A stretch of 64,000 nucleotides of DNA, taken from assembly GCA_030248065.1 (NCBI GenBank), contig JASAMV010005931.1, positions 1 through 64,000 of the forward strand, in the 5' to 3' direction. The translations under genes and the position numbers were made by a program. This DNA comes from Rhynchonema sp. JSB1_4. Its lineage: Eukaryota > Nematoda > Chromadorea > Monhysterida > Xyalidae. Under the pieces are notes generated by a model. It did no database searches, was not told where the DNA came from, and saw only the letters and a list, made by a program, of their open reading frames with translations. Positions 36,147-48,502 of the stretch are shown piece by piece (position 1 is the first letter of the stretch; each line of letters starts with the position of its first letter).

Positions 36147-39100
36147 ATGAACGAGCGAACCTTTGTTTACCTGTGCTTCATTGTGCTGGGCGCCGCTGGG
36201 CTGCTGCCCTGGAACATTTTTATCACTGCCCACAAAGTTGGTCTATCTTTATTTTCTCTGGTTTGTTTTGTTTCCAGAGCTTTTATTTTCAAAGTTTGCA
36301 CTAACCAAAGTAAATCTGAAAATCTACCGGGCAAAATGATTTAGAATGGCAGAAACACTGAACGGCTCAGAAAACCCCAACGTCCCACTAGCTGCTTGGC
36401 TAGTAAACTGAAAAATCACCAGCCAATGGCAGTGAATTTGGCCAGAAGACTTGTCTGTTTAATGTCTTTAACACGTACGCTTTCATGTTCTATCAGCTGT
36501 TTGTTTCAGTATTTCTTCTACAAACTGCGCAATGTCACCAACGATATGAATGCAACCGACTTGTTGGACGTTGACCAAATGGCGCATTCATTTCGTGAAG
36601 GTTGTTGCTTTGTGTTTTTATTTGAGTACTGGCGCAGGAATCAGAATTCCGTTCAAACTTGGTGAAATGTGTGTCAGGTGTGACGCCACACGATCTGAGC
36701 GTGCAGCAATACGTGTGGATGATCGACAAACCCGATCGCAAGCTGACACGAATGCAACTCACATTCGAGGCCTGGCTGACGGTCACTGCCAGTTTCAGTG
36801 GCGTCATGGGCTCGGTCGTCAATGCAGCGCTGTCCACAAGGTTGGCTACTTCTACTTGGAAATATTGTATCCTGCCGGCATTTTGTTGGTCCCGGTGCAC
36901 GTCACTGTAATTGTGCTGAGGTGCGACGAAGACATCAAACAGTACCTTTTTATCTGTTTCAGAATTGCGAACGTGCATCGCATGGTTATCGGCCATGTCA
37001 TTGTTTTGGTGTCCCTAACTGCAGTTACGGTGATGACACGAGTGGATACGGACGAGTGTTAGTGGCAACGATGTCTTGCACCTGAGTCTTTTCAGCAGTT
37101 TCTATCATACATGTCCCTTTTTTGCAGTTCAAATCTATTTCTTCGCGATCACGCTCGTTCTGGCAAACATCGCTAATTGTTAGTGGCACTCTGGATTTCG
37201 TCATTGCCATATTATGTCTAAAAGCAATGAAATCTATTTGCAGTTGCGAGCAATGGGCTGATCATCGGTGCTTCCATGGGCCTGGCAGCGAGATTTCCTG
37301 TTGAAATTATTCAGGGTTCCCAATTGGGCATGGGTTTGGTCGCGGTCGCTATTGCGTCTACAAGTATTGTATCTCAGGTTAATTTATGAGAAATATGCAG
37401 TATTTTTTGTTGAATAATTGCGAAATGCAACTGAAATTATTTTCGACGTTGTCGTTTTGTTGCCAGGCGGTGACACCCTCGCCCGAATGGAACGGATTGT
37501 GTTATTTCACGGCGGGCACAATATTCACTTTGATCTCGCTGCTTGCGTACTTGATGTTGATTAGAACGGTAATGTTGTGTTCTTTTGGGAACGAATGAGG
37601 TTGCATGCGGGCGGATCTTGATCCTTGTCATTGAATTTGATCCATGTTCTAAAAATATTTGAGCAAAGCATGCCCATTGCAGGAATACGCCCGTACGTAC
37701 ATAACGGACTTGGACGAGCGAGCTGACGATGGACGAATCACGGATGATTTACTGTCGGATGAGGAGGAGGACTCGAATATTGACAGTGCCCCCGCTGATG
37801 GCAGTCACACACCGACCATCATGTACAGACCGACGTTCGTCAATGTTGTTAGGAAGGTTGGCTGCTCATGAGGCGATTTAAGTCCCAAGCGTTTTCGCAA
37901 TGCCGTTATCGTTGACTATTCTTGAGGAATCGCTCGCCAGGAACTACAACACGTTTCGTCCGCCAAATGGTTTTTCAGATAACCATAAAGTTCCACAAAA
38001 GAACGACCGCTAAAAAAGATGTCATATCGGACAGGAATTCTGTATATACACAGTAATCATCTCATTAGTGAATGTGTGTGCGATATTTGAGGTGTGGTAC
38101 GAATCACTGAACACCATGCTCGTGTTGGCTGTATCGCTGTCGGTCTTCCCAGCGGTCGCGTGTCTCACAGTCTCCTCCACATCCAACCCAAAATGGGAAG
38201 GTTTGTTTTGTGCCATTATTTGCTGCAGTATCATATCGTTTCCCCTTATTTCTTTTTCGGTTACTTTCAGCCTACTTCATTCCGGTCATGTGCTTCCTGC
38301 TATTCAACGTCGGCGACTCGATCGGTCGTTTCGTCACCTACTGGCTGAGATGGGTGCGCTCAGCGACTGCTGCATTTTCGTTGTTCAACACATGACCATT
38401 GTTTGCCTTGATTGCAGCCGGACAAAGGCAGCATCGCCATGATCCTTATCGTGCTTGGCCGCATCGCGCTTGTGCCCCTCCTGTTCCTCTGCAACGCGCA
38501 GCCACGTCATTTCACCAGCGCTGTGTTCACTGACGATTGGCAATTTGCCATATTGATTGCTGTGATGGCGTTGTCGAACGGATATTGCCTGACACTCTCG
38601 AACATGCATGGCGCCAAGTAGGTGCTCGTTGATACACTTGATTGGGCTCGAACAGTGTGTCATGATCGCTAAGCGTTGCACGAGTTACTACAGCCTCTCT
38701 CCCCGTTCCCAAGTAATGACCAGCAGTCAAGCGCGAGTGAAGCACGCGATAGCTATTGATACCGATATTCGATTGCTCCGATCTCCTATCCCTTCATTAT
38801 TCTACGTATGCATCGCACTTGCGAATAGGGATCGGATTGTATCGGGTATCGGCATGTTTTTCCAAGGTATCGGGTATGACACTTCGCGATTAAAGACCAG
38901 TTCTCAAAAACAGTTCTGCTGATATTCAGTGTTTTACGTCCCAGGAAAAATTAAAGTGTAGGTGGGAGCTATTTTCATGTTACATGACAATATAACAGAG
39001 CACGATTTTTATGAAAAAAGTTGTTGCACACGATACTCAATGGCCATCTCAAAAGATCCCTCGCGGCGTTTACCAAAAACAACAGTTTTTTTCTTTTAAA

Positions 39101-39517
39101 ACGGTATTTTATTGGTATTTTGGCTCTATCGGGTATCGGTTTATTTTCGAAGCATTGGGTATCGGCTTTTTTCATGAACTATCGGGTATTGGGTATCAGC
39201 ACTTGCCAAGTAAGGGCTGTCGGGTATCGGCATTCCCGCCGATACCGATCCCGATTTGCGAGTACAAATTGGCCACTAACTGAATAATCGCATGACTTTT
39301 TTCGGCTTTGACCACCTGGACCAGACCAGCATATTGGTTAAGCTTGGAAGTTCATGTCGAACAGCCAAAATGACGTTGGAGACTAGTGAGCGTTTTGCAT
39401 TGCAGACGTGTGGACAGCCGTGAGCTCGAACTGGCAGGCAGTCTGTTCGGCGTGTTCTGTGTGGTCGGTGTTGTGCTCGGATCGGCCGTGTCCTTCGGAT
39501 TGGTCCATTTATTATAA
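36147..39517 (+). CDS. Equilibrative nucleoside transporter (SLC29 family)
   Basis: A twelve-exon model of 497 residues: 36147-36236, 36510-36600, 36645-36840, 36963-37057, 37128-37178, 37244-37377, 37467-37568, 37683-37856, 38035-38200, 38271-38353, 38418-38617, 39406-39517. The family moves nucleosides across membranes by facilitated diffusion using eleven spans. Hallmarks are GAAGLLPWNIFITA in TM1 (LPWN is diagnostic), GLIIGASMGLAARFP and EIIQGSQLGMG (TM5-6 region), an acidic cytoplasmic loop (DLLSDEEEDSNID) between TM6 and TM7, LFNVGDSIGR in TM8 and ALSNGYCLTLSNMHGAK in TM10. The tail ends SFGLVHLL. N-glycosylation is possible at NVTNDMNAT in the first extracellular loop. Intron 11 contains a GATACC-type MITE. 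All phases agree. Confidence 0.95.
38760..39280. mobile_element. MITE-like GATACC-rich element (copy 2)
   Basis: The block lies in transporter intron 11. The ends are inverted repeats: CTTGCGAATAGGGATCGG near 38818 and CCGATCCCGATTTGCGAG near 39260. It shares long words with the hexosaminidase-intron copy in inverse orientation. The interior between about 38900 and 39100 is unique to this copy. Confidence 0.55.
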
Positions 39518-40818
39518 TCATTATTCAGATTTGTTGCAATATTCTTGTCATTATTCGGTGAGGTTTGAATCAAAAATGCGGCTCGATATTTAACGGGTAA
39601 AATAAATGGACAGAAGGACACAATCTCCAGATCTCCATGATAGCACATGAAATTGCTAGTTTGGTAAGTTGACTACTTTAAGAATGTTTGTTTGATTTTA
39701 GAACCTAAAATGGGTACTTTAGGCACTGCTGTTCTCAATTCGTTATTTGAGCTACTTATCCTAAACTACAAATCCCTGATTGAGTATCACTGTGGTTCAC
39801 ATAAATGTCTGCCTACGGTTGTCTAACTCATAAATATTATTTGAAAGCACGTTTTCAATTGAATACTTCTTTGTCTCAACATTTGTGGATTTTTAGAGAA
39901 ATATTGCACGGGTAAAACGGCGGCGATGGTCTTCCGAGAAATCAAGGTTTACGTTTTTAGTCACATTTGAGTTTGAACATGTTTTGCAAAAGCTAAATTG
40001 TTCTAATTTTATTGCTGCTTATGAGCGATGTGTTTCATTTTCTTAATTCATCTGATGGGTATCTCACAAGCGTGGTTGAATTTAACAGTTAAAAACGTGT
40101 GTATCGAATTATTATCTTCTAAATTATCGAATAGCTGTCGATTAACGCTACTTAACTAAAAGGTTGTGGGCATACGTCTGATATTCTTGTGGTTCGGTGC
40201 GTTGAAATATGTTGTGAACGTTCTGGATAACAGTTTTGCATTGCATAACATACAAAAACGGCATAAAATTTATTCAATGCACTGCAAGCTTATTTTACTT
40301 CACGTGAATTACGGGTGATTCTGAACCTACCGTCCCGGTGTGGCCTCATGCCCGGGTTTCGCTGAATTTGAATGTGTTTACTGTGTACTGCAAAGTCTGT
40401 TTTTTTTCGTCAAAACAACTGCGCATTGCGCGCTGCAACGAAGTGGCACTCGTGATTTTTACACTCGTTGCGGCCAGGCACGCGTCTGTGTTTACTTCTG
40501 CTTTTTATAAATTGTGCATCGCTGCGCAAAATTTTATTTGCTCGTTCTGCTGTGCACGGTACATCTGTATGGTTGTTCTTTGTTACATAATCCAGCACAT
40601 TCTGGAAAAGAACAACGATTAGCTTCAACAGGGATGTGTGTCTCACTTTGTTAGCTTGGTGGGTGTGTGTATGAAATTTGAGAGTCTTCCTGGTCGTGTT
40701 TTGGTGCACTTTCAGACCAAGAAATTTGCCACTCCATTTAGCTCTTAAAATCTATTGGTGTTAATGTTTCAGCATGTTATAGCAGCCACAATCAGCAAGC
40801 AGCACTGTGCGTACAGTC
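39518..40818. other. Intergenic between transporter and DMAC2L-like gene
   Basis: AT-rich sequence, presumed 3'UTR of the transporter followed by the promoter of the next gene. I see no exons, RNA gene or repeat that I can support. Confidence 0.4.
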
Positions 40819-41920
40819 ATGCTTCGCCTTCCATCTCTGCGTCGTTTCCTATTGCCACGCATCCACATCGGTGGCTATGCCCGACCACAAGGTGGTCTCT
40901 GGCAACTGGTCACATTGTACTGGTTCAACAGGTCGGTTACATCACGCAGTAGAACTGGGCGAGCAGTTGTAGCGATAGGATGGTTTTTGTCTGGACCGCT
41001 ATATAATTCTCAGATATCGGCCCCGCTGGATTGCCACTTATGGTCCGGATGTGGCTGCAGCCAAATGGGTGATGCTCAATGGCGGCTCTGTGCGGTTAGT
41101 GGACGCGGATCTTCGGTTTCACTTTCAATGAAAATTCGCTCATCACATTTTGCATTCAGATTCAAATACGATCGCGAATATCTGTACGACATCGACGCAT
41201 TAGCCGAAGCCGAGTCGCTCGAGGATTGGCACCACCAGCAGCTCGAGGTGATATGTGCCAGAAACTCGACCATCTACAGTCCCGGATTCAAGTTTCTGGG
41301 TTGGTCCGAATATTGTTAAAATTCAGGATATAGTGCAGATGATGACCTGATTAACAGTTTTTGTATGGTTTCAGAGCTTTGCGAGCACGTCAAGTCCGTT
41401 CATCTGATCAAATGTCTGAACGTGACTGACGCGTCGTTGAAGGCGCTCGCCGAGTACGTTGGTGACAATCTGCGAAAGTTGACCGTTGAATGGTGCCCGA
41501 TCACTGACAAGTCCATTCCGCATCTCGCTCAACTCAAGTACGTAAAATTTAAGCAATTTATTTAATTTAATTCAAGCGTAAAATTTACTGCAGCTTGACG
41601 AATGAAAGTGAATCGCTTCAATTTTATCTGTGCTCATTGAAGTAACGTGATGCTGAAGCAAAAACTTCACGCCGCTTTTTTGGCTCGATATCTCTTGTTT
41701 GTCACATATTTTTGTCCCATCTGCGGGTCTGTAGTTGCAATCGAACGGTGGTGAATTGGTGCACAGGAATCTACGTACGCTGACCATCGCCAATTGTCCC
41801 CGAGTGAAGAACCCAAACGAAGCACTCGAACAACTGCGTGAAGCGTTGCCCAACTGTGATATCAAGTATGAATCGAGTCGCATTACGGAGGAGGATATGA
41901 TGGCGGAGGAGACGAAATGA
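40819..41920 (+). CDS. DMAC2L / ATP synthase subunit s-like protein
   Basis: A five-exon model of 235 residues: 40819-40931, 41014-41115, 41160-41299, 41375-41541, 41735-41920; all phases agree and the stop is TGA. The start MLRLPSLRRFLLPRIHIGGY looks like a mitochondrial targeting peptide. Family-like segments are WIATYGPDVAAAKWVMLNGG (compare the GPDRAASEWLLRCGA region of vertebrate DMAC2L), a leucine-rich-repeat-like part (VKSVHLIKCLNVTDASLKAL, LRKLTVEWCPITDKSIPHL) and the closing LRTLTIANCPRVKNPNEALE. The family is a mitochondrial inner-membrane-associated protein linked to ATP synthase/complex I assembly. DMAC2 and DMAC2L cannot be separated confidently by eye. Confidence 0.8.
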
Positions 41921-42302
41921 GGCGCAATGGTGAGCCAATTGGGTAGGTGCGGCTGATTGGATGGATTTGTCAATGAATTATTTGTGGAAATCGTGTTGCA
42001 ATAATCATGCTTGTTTCCACTTCCGACACTGCGGCTTATTGCCACTCAATGGCGGTCTTGCCTTCCGAAATACAATGGGGACAACTTTTGTCCTTCTGCT
42101 ATTTGTCTGGTGTTGTATACATACAAAACAACTATTCCTCTATTGTAGCCATTTATTTTTCAGGCGTCCGGTCTGACTCGCGTTCGAAATCAGTTAATCT
42201 ACTCAACCGCACTGTGTGTTGTTGATCATTTTGTTGTCTGTTACCCTTTTTATCACCATTGTTATCAATGTTATGTTATTGATCCCCTTGAATTTGCTGT
42301 AA

Positions 42303-42495
42303 AGTAAAACTACGCCAACACGAGCCCGATTTCGGAGCTGGCAAAATGGTGAGACATTCATGACGTGGCTGCTGATTTGGGAAACGTTACACGTTGTGGC
42401 ATACAACGCGGAGCATGATGATTTTCTCTTTCTTTGCGTTTTGCAAGTTCACCACCTCCGAAATCGGGCTCATGTTGGCGTAGTTTGCCTATACA
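42303..42495. mobile_element. Short MITE with inverted termini (copy 2)
   Basis: This is the same element as at 15595-15788 and in the same orientation: AAACTACGCCAACACGAGCC at the left, its inverse at the right, and the shared interior GTGGCTGCTGATTTGGGAAA. It lies about 380 bp downstream of the DMAC2L-like stop. Both copies sit shortly after a gene's 3' end. Confidence 0.7.
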
Positions 42496-43441
42496 TATAT
42501 GAGACTTCTGTGAGTTGAGCGCGGTGTCTCGACGACAGTGGTCATTATTCACAGTGGCGTCGTTCCAGTGCTTGGAAGATCGCAGTCTTGACAGCAAGAT
42601 CAATAAGAGGAGCGGCCACTTTGTGACACCATATCCAACGGAATCTTGGTTTGCTTTTGTGTGGGTGTGCATTTCTCTACCGTTAGTCAGAAAGAATGTG
42701 CTGTTCTCAAATGCATAGTTTAAAAATGCTAGCATGTATTTTACGCCTGGCGTATTCTATCGTTTTCCTCTTGCAGTTTTCAATCATTAGTTCAAGAGAC
42801 ATACCTCAGCAAACGTTTTCAAACGTTTAGTTTCCGTGCAGATAGTTGAAGCTGTATTGTTATATGTTATTATCGGGAATCAAGGACGAGCCAGCGTTGG
42901 TTTCTGTTTCTGCAATTCGCAGAAGGACTTGATGTGCTTGAGCAACGAAAGTCATGTTTCGTGTATTTTTGTTGATTTTCAACCATGATGTTTGTACCAG
43001 TCTCGCAGTTACATGCTTGAAATTGCATTACCTTAGAGACGACAAATTACATTTTTGTTTTTGAATTGCATTAGAATATTTGCGTGATTATTTTCTTTTT
43101 ATGGCAGAGTTTTACTGGTTTCTTTGAGAGCTTTCCGGATTCGCAGTTTGTTGAAGTCTGGAAAGCGTATAAATGGCTGTCCAATCACCCAGATTTCAAT
43201 ACTGGTCCATCGTACATACGTATAAGCAAATATTTTCACAGAGAACTACTTTTTCTTGCTATGTATATGTCCATTTTGGAGCACGCCCTTCTTGTTACTC
43301 ATGTGAAACATGAGAATTGAGTTCACAGAAAAATAAAATGAAAATCTATCGACCCAAGTCAGCTTTTATTTTATCAATCATTCATTTTGCACTGAATATT
43401 CACGTCAGAAAATCTCTGAAGACACCAAGCATCGAAGCATC
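42496..43441. other. Intergenic; no gene recognised
   Basis: Mixed AT-rich sequence. Presumed 5' flank of the gene starting at 43442. No supported element. Confidence 0.35.
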
Positions 43442-45507
43442 ATGTCGTCACAAAAACCAGCCAAGTTATCGCAAATCGCCGTCAGCAACAGCAATGCGAC
43501 CATGTGCAAACAGCATCAGTGCGCTCAGCATGGAGCCAGTGCCACACATGTCCGGATAAAATTGGGGTTTATTTTTGCAAAATTTGTACAAGTTCAATTA
43601 CCCTTTTCAGTGCCAGCATCACAAACGAACCGAGGCCACTGAGGGACATAGAGGTATCCCATTGTGTATTGATACCGATACGGTACCACCACGCAATGGC
43701 TCACAACCACCAGTTACCGTAACCCACCGTAGGCTACCGTAAAACGCACCGTATCGTCGAAACACTGGACGTGCCATGCGACTTTGTGCCGACGCTGCCG
43801 CCGGAGAAATTGTCCATGAAATACATCAAACTGTACGAATCACCGATTGAGCTGCCAAAATTGATCAGACAATTCGAGACCCGCACTGATATTGAGCAAA
43901 TCGAATTTGGTTGGGGAATAATCCTGAGTACTGTTTTTGCCTGATTGTTGAAGTCGATTGAGACAATCTTCTTTTCCAGACGCGCCGGCCGATCCGCAGC
44001 ACCCGAAGACCCTGCGTCGAGGAGCACGACATCGTGTTCGTTATGGTGAGTAGGGTTTGTCATTTTGCTATCATGTCAATCTGACCGACTTATTTGGATC
44101 ACACAAAACACCAAAAATTGGGAATGACAACCAACGTGCCGACAACAAACACAGGTGCAATCGAAATCGGCGGTGCCGGTGGCGGGGTGCAACAATGCGA
44201 GATCATGACAGCCGCATTCCCACAACGACCAGTCGAACACGTCGACATCCCGCCGTATAGCGAACCACAGCGGGTACTGTATGGAGTGGTGCAGGACATT
44301 GGATATGTCAAGGTAGACAGGTGTCCGTGACTCGGTGATGTTTCACATGTACTATTGTATAAAAGAGGTATTGGTGTTGTTGTGCAGCGTTTCAGCATCG
44401 TCACGCCTCGACCACAACAAGTGTCGTCGTTGAGCACCATCGGTCAGCCATTCAGAGTCGGACATCGACATTTGCCGTCAATGCCGGTGCCAACAGTTTT
44501 TTCAGTTTTTCTACAATTTTAGGGCTGGGCTCGTTTATAGTTCATACCATATTTGGGAAAGAAATTCCATCGATCAGCAAAGTTGCTGCATGTTAACGAC
44601 TTACCAAATATATCAGTGGCTTGAAGATCAGCCAGCTTGGCTTGCTGATATTTCATCATTTTAACTGGTAAATGAACGAATCATGAGCTCATCAAGCTGA
44701 TTTTTCATACACAGGTGGTATCGTGGCGTGCGGCAGGTATGCAACATGCTCTCGATCACCCCCTGCCCTCCAACAAAGATGCCAAGCCGGCGACGTTGAT
44801 CAGGGCCGATGGCAAGAAGAAAATCGTCAAAACAACCATTGTCATCGAGGCACAGGTGCCACTACGCGCGCCAAAATCTACAAGGAAACATTCAGAATTA
44901 TATCTAATGTCTAAATTCCACTTCAGAAACCATCGACCATTCGTATAGCGCCCGCGAGTCAGATCGAGCTTGACACGTTGGAGCCGACACTGGAGTGCAA
45001 TGTACAACACATCAAACTGCCGGACTTTGGCGAATTCGACCAGGACAATGAGGTCTGTGAAACATCAACTAACGTCGTCCTTGTGTGCGTCTGTTTCTTG
45101 TTATGTGAAGCATCAGCCGGCCAGTCTAGGCAACAGCGACAGTGCGTCGTGATGGTGACAGCGAGCCTGAATTCGATCGCAACGAGGCCTGGCGTCTGTT
45201 ACTCGATGTCCCAACCGATCGTGTTCAAATCGTGCCCCGCGTTCCCGTCGGCGTCCCGAGTAAAATGGATTCCCATCAAGGTGTCCAAAACGAGCTTCTG
45301 CGCGTTCTGCAGAAACGAAACGAGGCAAACCTGGCCGAAAGGGTGTGGAATGTTTCTGTGATGTTTCATTTTGTTATGTAATCGTTCAAATCACAACCAT
45401 ATGTATGTATGTAATTAGCTGTTTTTCTGTTTGTTTGTCTGAACTGTTTTTGTCGTACTACATGTGGTCCGCAGAAATGGACAGATTACCCGCTTTTGGT
45501 CGCATAG
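43442..45507 (+). CDS. Unrecognised 390-residue protein
   Basis: A ten-exon model: 43442-43549, 43611-43653, 43733-43909, 43980-44045, 44155-44312, 44388-44495, 44715-44855, 44927-45052, 45130-45342, 45475-45507. The phases agree throughout and the frame closes at TAG. The N-terminus is Cys/His-rich (CKQHQCAQHGASATHCQHHK), possibly metal-binding. Then come DVPCDFVPTLPPEKLSMKYI, a Gly-rich linker, HVDIPPYSEPQRVLYGVVQD, a basic stretch (RADGKKKIVKT), an acidic part (KLPDFGEFDQDNE) and a predicted helix (GVQNELLRVLQKRNEANLAE). There are no membrane spans or signal peptide. I do not recognise a family; it may be lineage-specific. Three introns hold or closely follow the TGATGTTTCA / TGAAACATCA word (44337, 45058, 45356). 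Confidence 0.6.
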
Positions 45508-47233
45508 CCACCATCTGTGCGTGACCGACAAATTCATGTGGAACATCACAGGCGCGTCTTGACGACAGTTTGCCGGATGCAATTGGAATTAGCTGTCCGG
45601 TGCCAACGAGCACGCGAGCCACGCAGCCACGACACACGCACAGACACAGACACACCGAGATACAGAGATGCGGTTAGCCGACACGGTCGGGGTCGTCGAG
45701 GGGGGTGGTTGACGGGCATGACCGATGACAAGTTGTCAGACCCCGGTTGAGCTGAACTGAATGTTTTGAGTGCACACTGCACAGCAACAACAATGGGCAT
45801 GATAACAAATACTTGTGCGTGATGTACGTAAAATGCTTCAGTGGAATCGCAATTGGACCCGCTCAATCATCGACATCAGATCGTGCACGTGACTTCGTGT
45901 GAGAAATTCAGCAACACGAAACAACCGCGACACGCACAGTGTGACAAACAGAAACAGAATGAAACGGAGCAATGCGCTCAAATGAAGTGACACATTTTTG
46001 AATGATACGAGTTATTGATCTACCACAAATCTCGTTTTAGTGTTGCGGTAAGCGGTCTATTTTATTCAGTAGGTATACATATGTAACAATTTCTTGGAAA
46101 AAAATCAGACTGTGTAAGCTATGAATCTTTGTTTTTGATGATGCTGCAAGAAAGCTAATGTGGTGCCAGATGAATTTATTTGCGGCTGTATATCTTTGGG
46201 GATTTTAACAAAATGGTTGAATAGAGAAATGATTCTGGATGCTTAACAGAGTGATTATACGGTTTGGCTGTGAAATAAAATTTACTGGTGAATTTACCTC
46301 GTTGGGCTAGACATGTATGTAGTTCAAGGTTGTTACGTCGAAAAGTTTTTGACTGAAATGTAAAATCAAAGCTTTTCTTTCACTGCAGCAAAACATGATT
46401 CTACCTGATTCTAACAAGAAAATTCAAAGAACCGAACAATACGACCAGCTGTTGGACGCAAGCAAGATCTCGTTGTGTGAGAAAATGTGCGCATTGTGAT
46501 TTGATCGACAGTGAGTTTTATGGCCAGCATACTTTTCTATTCGTACATTGTGAAGACTTAAAAACAAGAAATTTTTCAACCAACAAATTTTTCTCAGGTA
46601 ACAAAAAACCTTATCGCCGTGATATGATAAATTACAGAACAGATCTTAGATTGCCACAGCACGTATATTTTTGATTTTTCGACTGAAGTTGATCTTGAGT
46701 TTGTCTACCACGTTGCAGCTCGAATCACGAGTCATACGAAAACGACGCAAATAAAGCTTGAAACAATTGGGACCTGTAGGTTCAGGTCACGCGTGTGAAT
46801 CGCAGTTGGTGTTCCCCGAATTTGGAGAATCTAAGTTGAAACATCGAGGAATCATGTATGTATATACATACTATGATTTCCAGCTTCCCTCGACAATCCT
46901 ATTGCTGTCTGCAATGCTCTGCTGAAGCAACAATAGTGAAGAACATAAGATCCATGTTTTTGTTCGACGCGTGCTCTCAGTCTCAGGTATGCATTGCAAA
47001 ACGACTTAGCCAAATTGTTCATACTTGTGGTAAAAAAACTAAATCCCAATCCCAGGACTACAATCCCAGGACAATGGGCATTACCCACGCAACTTTCTGC
47101 ACTGGATACGTATGGAGCCCTATGGCCGAGCAGAAAACTGAAACCTTTGATTGTTCAAAATTCAATTCGGCTGTCTGCAGTTGCAGTTAAGTGAAGTTGA
47201 AGAAGCGCTTCGATCGGGACATGTGGCATACAC
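45508..47233. other. Intergenic; no gene recognised
   Basis: This begins with the 3' flank of the preceding gene and includes one GGGCATGATAACAA motif at 45793-45807, the only clear copy outside an intron. The remainder is AT-rich with no supported exon. Confidence 0.35.
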
Positions 47234-47803
47234 ATGCCACTTCGACAGTACTTCGTTGTTGCACTGGCAGCCGTAAGTGGATGCAATCATTGATAATAAT
47301 TGACCGACACAATGTTGCATGTTCGGTTTGCAGCTGATTTCATGTAGCGTGTCAGAAGTGTACTGGCTCACAAACACAGCTGTCACACAAACAGCAACGC
47401 CGATTCCGCTGTCCTGGCAAGACAGGTCGAACGCTGTCAAATTCCCTGATGAGGTAAGAAACGTAAAAAAACTTTTCCAGTTTGACAACACGGAGCTCGT
47501 GTGCTAACCCGCCCAGATTATGTCGAAAGTCTATAGTGTTGTAAGTACTGGTGGTGTAATAGTACCGAAAATTTCCACATCTTCGAGGGGCCGCTGTTTT
47601 TGCCCCGGCTACTTTTTTTCCACCGCTGTTTTGTCCGCCGCACCTCCTCGATGGGACATGAACCACATTCTTCAATCGTTCAAATTGATGCAAGATTAAA
47701 CAGCTGCTGCAGACGTCTTCTGAAACATCAGCAGCACGCAGGGTCAACAACACGTCGACAAGCACAACTGATTCACGAAGACGACATGTACCAATCAGTT
47801 TGA
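47234..47803 (+). CDS. Small secreted peptide precursor (84 residues)
   Basis: Four short exons: 47234-47272, 47334-47453, 47517-47540, 47732-47803. All are phase 0 and most donors are strong (GTAAGTGG, GTAAGAAA, GTAAGTAC). MPLRQYFVVALAALISCSVS is a clear signal peptide split by intron 1. The mature part (EVYWLTNTAVTQTATPIPLS...) has one dibasic Arg-Arg site (GSTTRRQAQLIHEDDMYQSV) and no cysteine after the signal region, so it could be a neuropeptide or short secreted precursor. The last acceptor is TGAAACATCAG, a copy of the recurrent intron word. I do not recognise the family. An extra exon in the 190-bp third intron is possible. Confidence 0.45.
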
Positions 47804-48502
47804 AAGTCTTCTTCAATAGTGAGGAACTTCTGTGATCGGCAGCATTACGTTTTTGCAATTTCGTTCGCATTAATCCGACGTTTTTGATACCCACATGGTC
47901 ACGACTTCATTTTCGTCTTTCTTTACAAAATGACAACAACAAAATTGAGATATCGTTTTGCGTGATCTTCGAAAAAAAAGCTGAAACACAACAACATGGC
48001 ATACGGTCATAGCATCGTAGATCGCAAAAGATATGAAACGTGAAAAGAAAGTGATATATATCTGGATAGGGTGGTTGAAAAAGAATCAAAAAAGAAAAAT
48101 ATCATCCACATACCGTTTACAACGTGCACAGCGTATGCTAGCGTACGTTTTGAACATGATAGAATACACAATACATGCTTTCGAGAAAAGGCTTTACACC
48201 ACAGGTCACAAAGTAACAGAAAAACTAGTGAAACATTACTAGGCAACTAGACAACAGTAAACAAAACGAAACATAAATTAAATCTGTACATAACCCAAAA
48301 ATTACTTTGGTTTCGAGCACCATAATTGGAACGTTCGCATATCGGCGGAAATGTTGGAATATTGCGACGTAACGAATGAATGGAAGCAAAAAGCAGTACG
48401 CTGGTTGAGGACGAAATGTGTATGCGGTGAGTTTATTGATGTAAATCAGCCAAAAAATTAATGATACGTCACGAAACAGTGTCCCCTGGAGCATTGGAGC
48501 AT

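Noticed and set aside
36535..36996. A 153-codon minus-strand frame opposite the nucleoside transporter
   Set aside because: Antisense shadow of transporter exons 3-4; the plus strand carries the family motifs.
47352..47894. A 180-codon minus-strand frame opposite the small secreted peptide gene
   Set aside because: The plus-strand exons have consensus splice sites and a signal peptide; the minus frame is their shadow plus intron sequence.
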